Assembly (NCBI GenBank): GCA_043818095.1
Contig: JBDRGD010000080.1
Span: 1 to 13,426 of the forward strand
Source: JBDRGD01 sp043818095
Lineage (GTDB): Bacteria > Chloroflexota > Dehalococcoidia > Dehalococcoidales > RBG-16-60-22
DNA: 13,426 nucleotides
Direction of reading: 5' to 3'
In this document: positions 5,459-11,161 of the stretch, one piece after another
Numbering within the stretch: position 1 is the first letter of the stretch
Layout: each line of letters begins with the position of its first letter
Notes under the pieces: model-generated
The model's input: the letters and a program-made list of their open reading frames with translations, nothing else
What the model was told of the DNA's origin: nothing
Databases searched by the model: none
Program-made: the position numbers and the translations under genes

Positions 5459-7307
5459 CTCTCCTGATATCCTCACCCAGGGGCAGGCAGAAAAAGAACC
5501 TGCTCCCCGTCCCGGGTCCGCTCTCCAGCCAGATACTGCCGCCGTGCGCCTCGACGTGGCCCCTGCTGATGAAAAGTCCCAGACCGCTCCCGTGGATGCC
5601 CTGGGTCATGGCGCTGTCACCCCGGTAGAAGCGCTCGAAGACCCGTTTCTGGTGTTCCTCCGGGATGCCCCGCCCGCTGTCGCTGACCTGGACAATGACC
5701 TGTCCGTCCTTTACCTCCCCGCCGATGATGATTTCCGTATCCTGTGGTGAATATTTTATCGCATTTTCCACCAGGTTGCGTAGTACCTGCTCGACGGCGC
5801 GGGCGTCCGCCTCGACCACCGGGAAGGGTGTGGGGAATTCCAGGGTGAAGCGGTGATTTTTTCCTCTGGAGGTCAGGTCCTCCACCACCTTTTCCACCAG
5901 GCGCGGCAGCAGTACCGGCTCTTTTTCCAGCTTTAAAGCGCCCGCTTCCAGCTTTGCCGATTGCAGCAGCTTGTCGATGAGGTCCCGCAGCTCGTCAGTC
6001 TTGTCGTCGATAATCTGGAGGAACTCACGCTGGCTGTCCGGGTCCCATTTCACGTTCTCGCGGAGCAGGGAGGTGGAGTAGCCCTTAATCAGGGTCAGCG
6101 GGGTGCGCAGTTCGTGGGAAACGGAGGAAATAAACTCGGACCGCAGGCGGTCGGCTTCCTGCAGGGCGCGCGCCTGCTCCGCTTCCTTCGTCTTCTGCTC
6201 CAGCTCAACATAGGAGGTCTTCAGCTTCACCCTCATGTCGTCGAGGGTCTGGGCCAGGATACCCACCTCGTCCCTGCCCAGGGTGGAGACGGGACTGACC
6301 AGGTCCCCTTCCGCTATCTTCCGCGAGGCTGTCGTGAGCGTCCGGATGCGGCTGCCCACGTCCCGCGTGGTGACGAAAACGAACGCCAGGGCGACGGTCA
6401 CCAGCCCGACGCCGAAAAGGAGCAGGCTCTGCCGCAGTTCGCGGGAGGGGGCGAGCGCTTCCTCTTCCGCCTGGCGGACGACCACTCCCCAGGGGGCGGT
6501 GGACAGGGGAACGAAAGCAAGGACATCCCTCTTTTCCACCCTCTGGTTCGCCTCATGGCAGGTATGGCAGACCCCCCGCGCCGGTTCTCCCGCGGCAATC
6601 AGGGCGGCAAAGCGCCCGCTGTGGTCGCTCTGCTCGAACGGGGCGAGCCGGGGCCCGGGGTTGGTCCTCGCCACGACGACGCCGTTCTGGTCCACGATTT
6701 CGACATAGCCCGTTTGCCCCAGTCTTACCGGCTGGATAAAACCGCCGATGCTGGACTCGGCAATATCGACGGCGATAACGATTGTCCCCCGGTCGCTGTC
6801 CGGCGACCCTCCCGTGGGGCTGGAAAGGAGGATAACCGGGGCATTTAACGTCGGCAGGGAGACGAGCCCGGAGACGGACGGCCCGTCATTGACCTGGCGG
6901 ATGCCGAGATAGGCGGGGATATCGTTCGGCGCCGTGCCCGGCATCGCAGGGTCGCTCCAGATGACCCCGCCGGCGCTGTCGAAAAGGTAGATGCCATAGG
7001 TATGAATCGGGAGATGGGAATAGGTTGTCATCAGCGCCTCGATACGGGGCGCAATATTGCCGACCGGTTCTTCGGCGCCCATTCCCTGCGCGGTGGTGTA
7101 CAGTTCCGTGGTGGCGCGTCCCAGCACCTCGTCCACGTAGTCCGCCAGCAGCTGGGCCGTGGTGAGCCGGTCCTGCAGCATCGTCTCGGTAGCCTGGTTG
7201 ACCGCGCGCAAGCCGAGCGAACTGAAGGCAGCAACACCGAAGACCAGCCCGATGGAGGTCAGCAGGGTAATCTTCTTCCCGATGGTCAGGTTGGTGAGAA
7301 AATTCAC
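5448..7307 (-). CDS. Sensor histidine kinase with a haem-c motif in the extracytoplasmic sensor
   Basis: The 619-residue protein has a first membrane helix (about 12-34), an extracytoplasmic region (35-290) that looks like a double Cache sensor, a second membrane helix (about 294-314), HAMP (315-367), a coiled linker, HisKA with SHELRTP (phospho-His398), and HATPase_c with NLVENA (511-516), DSGRGIP (543-549) and GSGLGL (573-578). CHTCH at 247-251 lies in the sensor part, the site for covalent haem c. It therefore may sense redox state or a small ligand such as NO or CO outside the membrane. The GTG start has AAGGAG (7312-7317) 4 nt upstream. The regulator gene overlaps its 3' end. The haem is inferred from the motif; ligand unknown. 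Confidence 0.93.
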   Translation of the reverse strand: MNFLTNLTIGKKITLLTSIGLVFGVAAFSSLGLRAVNQATETMLQDRLTTAQLLADYVDEVLGRATTELYTTAQGMGAEEPVGNIAPRIEALMTTYSHLPIHTYGIYLFDSAGGVIWSDPAMPGTAPNDIPAYLGIRQVNDGPSVSGLVSLPTLNAPVILLSSPTGGSPDSDRGTIVIAVDIAESSIGGFIQPVRLGQTGYVEIVDQNGVVVARTNPGPRLAPFEQSDHSGRFAALIAAGEPARGVCHTCHEANQRVEKRDVLAFVPLSTAPWGVVVRQAEEEALAPSRELRQSLLLFGVGLVTVALAFVFVTTRDVGSRIRTLTTASRKIAEGDLVSPVSTLGRDEVGILAQTLDDMRVKLKTSYVELEQKTKEAEQARALQEADRLRSEFISSVSHELRTPLTLIKGYSTSLLRENVKWDPDSQREFLQIIDDKTDELRDLIDKLLQSAKLEAGALKLEKEPVLLPRLVEKVVEDLTSRGKNHRFTLEFPTPFPVVEADARAVEQVLRNLVENAIKYSPQDTEIIIGGEVKDGQVIVQVSDSGRGIPEEHQKRVFERFYRGDSAMTQGIHGSGLGLFISRGHVEAHGGSIWLESGPGTGSRFFFCLPLGEDIRRDED

Positions 7308-7366
7308 GCCGCTCCTTGCCGACTAAACCTTCCCCGGTGTCCTGGAAGGGGAGATGGTAACCAGAC

Positions 7367-7392
7367 TATACTTATGATAATAATCAAGTATA
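7367..7392. promoter_or_regulatory. AT-rich inverted repeat upstream of the sensor kinase gene
   Basis: TATACTT (7367-7373) and AAGTATA (7386-7392) form perfect 7-bp arms around a 12-bp AT-rich spacer, 60 bp before the kinase start. In this GC-rich setting the site stands out as the probable promoter/operator for the two-component operon. TATAGT (minus strand, 7365-7370) is a possible -10; no well-spaced -35 is clear. Which protein binds is unknown. Confidence 0.45.
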
Positions 7393-7442
7393 AGAAATCC
7401 GTGGGGTGATGGCAAGTCGGCGGGGGCGGGGAGGGGAAATTA

Positions 7443-7457
7443 CCGCCCGGCGGGCGG
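7443..7457 (-). terminator. GC-rich hairpin after the XRE regulator gene
   Basis: CCGCCC and GGGCGG arms with a 3-nt loop lie 5 nt downstream of the stop codon at 7463-7465. Only TAATTT follows on the minus strand, so this is a weak terminator candidate. Confidence 0.35.
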
Positions 7458-7462
7458 CGGCG

Positions 7463-7684
7463 CTATCCCTCCCCAACCTCCTGGAAGGTAAAGACCTCTT
7501 CGATAGTGCTGCGCAGCGCCCGGGCAATCCGGTAGGCCAGCAGCAGGGAAGGATTGTACCGGTTATGCTCGATGTGCCCGATGGTCTCGCGCCGGGCGTC
7601 CACCAGCGCCGCCAGCTGGTCCTGGGTCAAATCGTAGCGGGCCCTGAGTTCTTTGATGCGTGATTTTATGAGTATCTTTTTCAA
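7463..7684 (-). CDS. Small XRE-family HTH regulator
   Basis: The 73-residue protein is essentially one helix-turn-helix domain: RIKELRARYDLTQDQLA, then RRETIGHIEHNRYNPSL and IARALRSTIEEVF. This is the short regulator type found beside small membrane protein genes. The frame runs open far upstream, but the part before 7684 is antisense-like shadow of the upstream gene. I place the start at TTG 7682-7684: GAGG lies 6 nt upstream, and the TTG overlaps the TGA stop (7681-7683) of the DUF3796-type gene, as in coupled gene pairs. It probably controls its own operon, perhaps by binding the repeats at 8046-8082. The protein start would be MKKILIK. Confidence 0.85.
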   Translation of the reverse strand: MKKILIKSRIKELRARYDLTQDQLAALVDARRETIGHIEHNRYNPSLLLAYRIARALRSTIEEVFTFQEVGEG

Positions 7685-8010
7685 GCGTTGCCTCGCTTCT
7701 CGTAATAATTGAAGGAAACGATGAAGGTGAGCAGCTGGGCGGTAAACACCACGGCGACCGATATCGCCGCGGCCTCCAGCGACTTGAAAATCGACAGGGC
7801 GGCGATTGCCAGGGACACTGCCACCATGGAAACGACGAAGGCGTTCAGCCCGGCCCGCGCGGTGTTCGAGACGAGAAGCTCGTCGCTCTTCTGCTTCGAC
7901 AGTGCCCAGAATCCGAAGAAATTGAAAAACCCGTAGAAGCCGAAATTTCCCGTAAGCCCCAGCAGTCCCAGGAATCCCAGAAAACCCAGATACCATAACT
8001 TCCGTTTCAT
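7681..8010 (-). CDS. DUF3796-like small membrane protein
   Basis: The 109-residue protein begins with a Phe/Gly/Leu-rich stretch (LGFLGFLGLLGL at 8-19), a short GFYGFFNFFGFW segment, a polar linker, and two hydrophobic helices (about 56-71 and 78-98), ending in YYEKRGNA. This composition and length fit DUF3796 proteins, which often pair with a small XRE regulator as here. Its biochemical role is unknown. AGGAGG lies 5 nt before the ATG. The gene is driven by a near-consensus promoter at 8070-8098 and overlaps the XRE gene by one TTGA. Confidence 0.75.
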   Translation of the reverse strand: MKRKLWYLGFLGFLGLLGLTGNFGFYGFFNFFGFWALSKQKSDELLVSNTARAGLNAFVVSMVAVSLAIAALSIFKSLEAAAISVAVVFTAQLLTFIVSFNYYEKRGNA

Positions 8011-8045
8011 TAAGTCCTCCTGTGATGTATATTTAATATAATGAT

Positions 8046-8082
8046 ATATATAACATTCATATAGTTATAAATATATAACATT
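8046..8082. repeat. Pair of 12-bp direct repeats, candidate XRE operator
   Basis: ATATATAACATT occurs exactly at 8046-8057 and 8071-8082, 25 bp apart. An inverted GTTATA copy at 8064-8069 lies between them, so each TATAAC can also be read as an arm of an inverted repeat. The second copy overlaps the -10 element of the DUF3796/XRE promoter and the first lies just downstream of the expected transcription start. This is a natural place for repression by the small XRE protein encoded in the operon. Confidence 0.5.
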
Positions 8083-8098
8083 AATACCTGAATGTCAA
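8070..8098 (-). promoter_or_regulatory. Promoter of the DUF3796/XRE operon
   Basis: On the minus strand TTGACA (8093-8098, perfect -35) and TATATT (8070-8075, 5 of 6 match to -10) are 17 bp apart. It points to the DUF3796 gene starting at 8010, giving a leader of about 50 nt. Confidence 0.75.
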
Positions 8099-8156
8099 GG
8101 GTTTCGCCCAAAATATTTTTCAGAGGGGGGTGGTGGGTGTGGATAGACCGGCGAAA

Positions 8157-8185
8157 TTGTCAACGCGGGCCCGCCGGGATATAAT
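8157..8185 (+). promoter_or_regulatory. Promoter of ychF
   Basis: TTGTCA (8157-8162) and perfect TATAAT (8180-8185) are spaced 17 bp apart. The spacer contains the 10-bp palindrome GCGGGCCCGC (8165-8174). Transcription should begin near 8192 and leave a leader of about 140 nt before ychF. Confidence 0.75.
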
Positions 8186-8333
8186 ATTGAGGTAATTGCC
8201 GTTTGTTACCGATACTGCATGAAAGATTTGCCGCCCGGTTCCTCTGCTTGAAGCTGCCTCTCAGGTCAGGGAACTTTTCTCTTCTCCGGCTAAGAAATAG
8301 CGCCTGCGCGCGTGTTGATAGAAAGGATTCCAG

Positions 8334-9416
8334 ATGGGTTTGAGTTGCGGTCTCGTGGGCCGGCCTTCTGCGGGAAAGACGGTCATTTTTAATGCCATCA
8401 CCGCTGCCGGGGTGTCCGGTTACGGCGGCGCCGAGATGAACCGGGCGGTAGTTTATGTTCCCGATCGGCGTCTTGACCGCCTTGCGGAGATGTACTGTCC
8501 CCAGAAGGTGGTCCCGGCCACGCTGGATGTGGTCGATATCCCCGGCATTGCGGCCGGCTCCGGGGGAAACGAGCGGGGCTTCCGGATGCTCGGGCATATC
8601 AAGGACGTGGAAGCGTTGCTGCACGTGGTGCGCTGCTTTGAGGATACCGGTATTCCCTTCGTGCAGGAGACGATAGACCCGGCGCGGGATATTGAGACCG
8701 TCGACCTCGAACTGATGGTGGCGGACAGCAACACGCTTGATAACAAGATTAAGCGACTGGAAAAGAAAGTGCGTGCCGGAGACAAGGACGCTATCCGGGA
8801 GACGGCCATCTGCGAGAAGGTGTTCCATGCTATCCAGCAGGGCACCCCGGCGCGCAAGCAGGACCTGACCGCGCCGGAGCTGGCCGGAATCCGTGAGGGC
8901 AATCTCGTCTCGCTGAAACCGGTGCTGTATCTCGCCAATATCAGGTCCATGGCGGACGCGGAAAACCGCCACGTCAAAGCCCTGGAGGCGTTTGCCCGCG
9001 GCGAGGGGACGGAAGCGATTGTCGTCTGCGGCAAGGACGAAGCCGATATCAGCCAGATGAGCCCGGAGGAGCGGAGTGAATTTCTGCGGGAGCTCGGGCT
9101 GCAAGAGTCATCGATGGAGCGTCTCCTCGGCGCCGCTTACCGGATGCTGGGACTGGTCACCTTTTTCACCGTGGGTGAGGACGAGGTGCGCGCCTGGACC
9201 TGCCGGAAAGGGGACAAGGCCCCGGTGGCCGCCGGGAAAATCCATACGGACATGGAAAAGGGCTTTATCCGCATGGAGGTCTTTCATTACGAAGACCTCA
9301 TGGAACTCGGCAGCGAAGCGGCGATAGCCCGGGCGGGCAGGCAGCGCCTCGAGGGCCGCGACTACGAGGTGCAGGACGGGGACATCGTGTCGGTGCGCTT
9401 CGGTCGCGGCGGGTAA
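8334..9416 (+). CDS. ychF: YchF/OLA1-family P-loop nucleotidase with TGS domain
   Basis: The 360-residue protein matches the length and layout of YchF: a G domain with P-loop GRPSAGKT (9-16), DIPG (68-71) as the G3 motif followed by GxxRGFRMLGHIKDVEALLHVVRCFED, a helical insertion (about 125-195), the LYLANI segment (198-203) at the G4-like position, and a C-terminal TGS domain (about 275-358). YchF proteins bind ATP at least as well as GTP and associate with ribosomes; they affect translation and stress response. The P-loop differs from the common GLPNVGKS form. ATG is preceded by AAAGGA 6 nt upstream. It is monocistronic in appearance, with its own promoter. Confidence 0.9.
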   Translation: MGLSCGLVGRPSAGKTVIFNAITAAGVSGYGGAEMNRAVVYVPDRRLDRLAEMYCPQKVVPATLDVVDIPGIAAGSGGNERGFRMLGHIKDVEALLHVVRCFEDTGIPFVQETIDPARDIETVDLELMVADSNTLDNKIKRLEKKVRAGDKDAIRETAICEKVFHAIQQGTPARKQDLTAPELAGIREGNLVSLKPVLYLANIRSMADAENRHVKALEAFARGEGTEAIVVCGKDEADISQMSPEERSEFLRELGLQESSMERLLGAAYRMLGLVTFFTVGEDEVRAWTCRKGDKAPVAAGKIHTDMEKGFIRMEVFHYEDLMELGSEAAIARAGRQRLEGRDYEVQDGDIVSVRFGRGG

Positions 9417-9496
9417 CCGCGGAAAGCGCTGCCGTTCTTCGGTATCATCATGTCAGGGCGTTCACCTGTATCCGGCAGTGATTAATGTCCTAGATT

Positions 9497-9523
9497 TATC
9501 TCTCCATTAGAGATAGACTATCT
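9497..9523. repeat. Overlapping inverted repeats before the Cse60-like gene
   Basis: TATCTCT (9497-9503) pairs with AGAGATA (9509-9515), and AGATAG (9511-9516) pairs with CTATCT (9518-9523). Both are perfect and share bases 9511-9515, so the two hairpins exclude each other in RNA. No T-tract follows. The site is 33 bp before the start of the small gene and may be an operator or a leader switch. Confidence 0.45.
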
Positions 9524-9555
9524 TTGAGTAAGGCAAGTGTTCCGGGAGGTAAGAG

Positions 9556-9756
9556 ATGGTAAAGGTTAAGACTTTCACGACGGAAATCAAAATCTTCCAG
9601 GCGAAGAAGGAAATCGACCAGCTTGATGAGACGATAAACCAGTTTCTGAAGAGCAATGGCATCAGCAAGGTAATTTCCGTCTGCGACAGCTGTACCACGG
9701 GCGATAACGGGGCCACCATCGGGCTGATCAGAAGCGTCACCTACGAAGCTGCCTAG
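9556..9756 (+). CDS. Small conserved-looking protein (Cse60-like)
   Basis: The 66-residue protein is preceded by GGGAGG about 7 nt before the ATG, so translation is well supported. It starts VKVKTF, has a helical, charged middle (KKEIDQLDETINQFLK) and ends in a strand-rich part with VISVCDSC, GATIGLIRSVTYE. This beta-alpha-beta pattern reminds me of the short Cse60-type proteins known from spore formers, but the resemblance is by eye and no sporulation genes are nearby. Two Cys (CDSC) could bind metal or form a disulfide. The stop is 20 bp inside a converging ORF. Role unknown. Confidence 0.7.
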   Translation: MVKVKTFTTEIKIFQAKKEIDQLDETINQFLKSNGISKVISVCDSCTTGDNGATIGLIRSVTYEAA

Positions 9757-10015
9757 GGAGGTCGTGACTCCCTTCCGGGCGGTACCGCAGCGTTTGCTGG
9801 TAAAGCTCCTGATACTGTTGCGCCTTGGCTAAATCACGGCGGTAAATCATCTGGTTGTAACCAATTGCCAGCCCACCGGCTTTACCGGCTTCGATACGCT
9901 CCTGGCAGGCATGCGCCATTTCCAGGTAATAAAGTGTTTTCGTTCTCATCGTCATTTCGCCGGTGTTTAGTTCGCTTCTTTCCCGTTCTCGATAACGCCG
10001 GTGCAAATACCGCAA
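9737..10015 (-). CDS. Hypothetical ORF, possibly a truncated gene
   Basis: The frame encodes a helical, Arg/Gln/Tyr-rich protein (ELNTGEMTMRTKTLYYLEM, later YRRDLAKAQQYQELYQQ). No good ribosome binding site is seen before the TTG at 10015 or the ATGs at 9955 and 9949. The frame stays open to a TAA near 10075, and the added codons (HKHESRHVQAEELRYLHRRY) still look like coding sequence, yet hold no start. This suggests a gene that lost its 5' end. It converges with and overlaps the Cse60-like gene by 20 bp. I recognise no family. It may also be a chance ORF. Confidence 0.35.
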   Translation of the reverse strand: MRYLHRRYRERERSELNTGEMTMRTKTLYYLEMAHACQERIEAGKAGGLAIGYNQMIYRRDLAKAQQYQELYQQTLRYRPEGSHDLPRQLRR

Positions 10016-10046
10016 CTCTTCTGCCTGGACGTGTCGGGACTCGTGT

Positions 10047-10074
10047 TTGTGTAATTGCGCTGTCGTGCTATTAT
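10047..10074 (+). promoter_or_regulatory. Candidate promoter of glpX
   Basis: TTGTGT (10047-10052) and TATTAT (10069-10074) are spaced 16 bp apart, 33 bp before the GTG start of glpX. The -10 matches in 5 of 6 bases and the -35 in 3 of 6. Confidence 0.45.
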
Positions 10075-10106
10075 TTTATTAGCTGATTATTTTCCGAGGT
10101 GTCGAC

Positions 10107-11108
10107 GTGGGAGAAAAGCATACAAGCAGCCCGATTGAGCGCAATATCGCGATGGAGCTGGTCCGTGTCACCGAAGCGGCGGCTATGTTAGCGGCCCGCT
10201 ATCTTGGCAGGGGAGATAAAAACCTGGTGGACGGGGCCGCGGTAGGGGCAATGCGTTATGCCCTTGGTTTTATTCAAATGAACGGAACGGTTGTTATCGG
10301 CGAAGGGGAAAAGGATAACGCTCCCATGTTATACCTCGGTGAGAAAATCGGTGACGGCTCCGGACCGCCGGTTGATATCGCGGTAGACCCTATCGACGGG
10401 ACTACCCTGGTCGCCCGGGGACTGCCCGGGGCCATCTCCGTGGTTGCCCTCTCCGCGAAAGGCACCATCCACTGTCCGAGCCAGTTCGCCTACATGGACA
10501 AGATTGTCACCGGACCGGAAGCGAAAGACTGTATCGATATCAATGCCACCGTAGGGGAAAACCTGAAAAACATCGCGAAAGCCAAGAAGAAAAAGGTCTC
10601 CGAGCTTACGGTGGTCGTGCTGGACCGGCCGCGCCATCAACAGCTGCTGGCGGAAATCAGGGAAGCGGGCGCCAGGGTCAAGCTGATTTCCGATGGCGAT
10701 GTTTCCGCGAGCATTGACGCGGCTCTGCCGGCCCGGGAAGTGGATGTGCTTATGGGTATCGGAGGCACGCCGGAGGGTGTTCTCTCTGCGGGAGCGATAC
10801 ATTGTATCGGGGGCGGGATTCAGTGTAAAGCCTGGCCCCGTGATGAAGCTGAAAAGCAGGCCGCTCTGGCGGCGGGCGTTGATATGGCAAAGGTCTACAA
10901 GACGGAGGACCTGATAGACAGTGATGACGTGTTCTTCGCCGCGACGGGGGTCAGCAGCGGGGAGCTGCTGAAAGGGGTGCGTTATTTCAGCGGCGGAGCG
11001 CAAACCCAGTCGATCGCCATGCGCTGTCGTTCCGGCACGGTGCGCTGGATAGACGCCCGGCATAACTTCGCGCAGCTTGATAAATTGAGCTTCTTCGCCT
11101 TACATTGA
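10107..11108 (+). CDS. glpX: Fructose-1,6-bisphosphatase class II
   Basis: This 333-residue protein hydrolyses fructose-1,6-bisphosphate to fructose-6-phosphate and phosphate, a gluconeogenic step in the cytoplasm; some family members also act on sedoheptulose-1,7-bisphosphate. Visible motifs: GEGEKD (65-70) and DPIDGTT (94-100) for metal binding, SDGDVSASI (195-203), and GIGGTPEGV (217-225), all typical of GlpX. Length fits the family (about 320-340). The start is GTG with GAGG 8 nt upstream. It is followed closely by a convergent gene on the other strand. No operon partner in glycerol metabolism is seen. Confidence 0.95.
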   Translation: MGEKHTSSPIERNIAMELVRVTEAAAMLAARYLGRGDKNLVDGAAVGAMRYALGFIQMNGTVVIGEGEKDNAPMLYLGEKIGDGSGPPVDIAVDPIDGTTLVARGLPGAISVVALSAKGTIHCPSQFAYMDKIVTGPEAKDCIDINATVGENLKNIAKAKKKKVSELTVVVLDRPRHQQLLAEIREAGARVKLISDGDVSASIDAALPAREVDVLMGIGGTPEGVLSAGAIHCIGGGIQCKAWPRDEAEKQAALAAGVDMAKVYKTEDLIDSDDVFFAATGVSSGELLKGVRYFSGGAQTQSIAMRCRSGTVRWIDARHNFAQLDKLSFFALH

Positions 11109-11161
11109 AAAATCACCCGGTCTTCGGTGCTTTCCGGAGAAAACCGGTAAAACCTCAAGCT
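11109..11161. other. Short gap between convergent glpX and DUF255 genes
   Basis: A CCGGT/ACCGG pair about 20 nt apart (near 11117-11147) could form a weak stem that serves both transcripts. No proper T-tract follows, so a terminator is not established. Confidence 0.25.

Larger units (their letters stand above)
8011..8333. other. Divergent intergenic region between DUF3796 gene and ychF
   Basis: This 323-bp gap holds two back-to-back promoters (8070-8098 minus, 8157-8185 plus), the AT-rich direct repeats, and the ychF leader. In the leader I see only a short GGTAA/TTACC stem (about 8191-8210) and a nine-codon ORF from the ATG at 8219; neither is convincing as a riboswitch or leader peptide. 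Confidence 0.5.

Noticed and set aside
5961..6848. 295-codon plus-strand ORF opposite the kinase
   Set aside because: Antisense shadow of the kinase sensor and HAMP regions.
7685..7996. N-terminal extension of the XRE frame to a 177-residue protein
   Set aside because: The extension overlaps the DUF3796-type gene in another frame, whereas the TTG at 7684 has a ribosome binding site and gives normal family length.
8160..9104. 314-codon antisense ORF across ychF
   Set aside because: It lies opposite a clear YchF gene, has no recognisable domain, and is explained by third-position GC bias.
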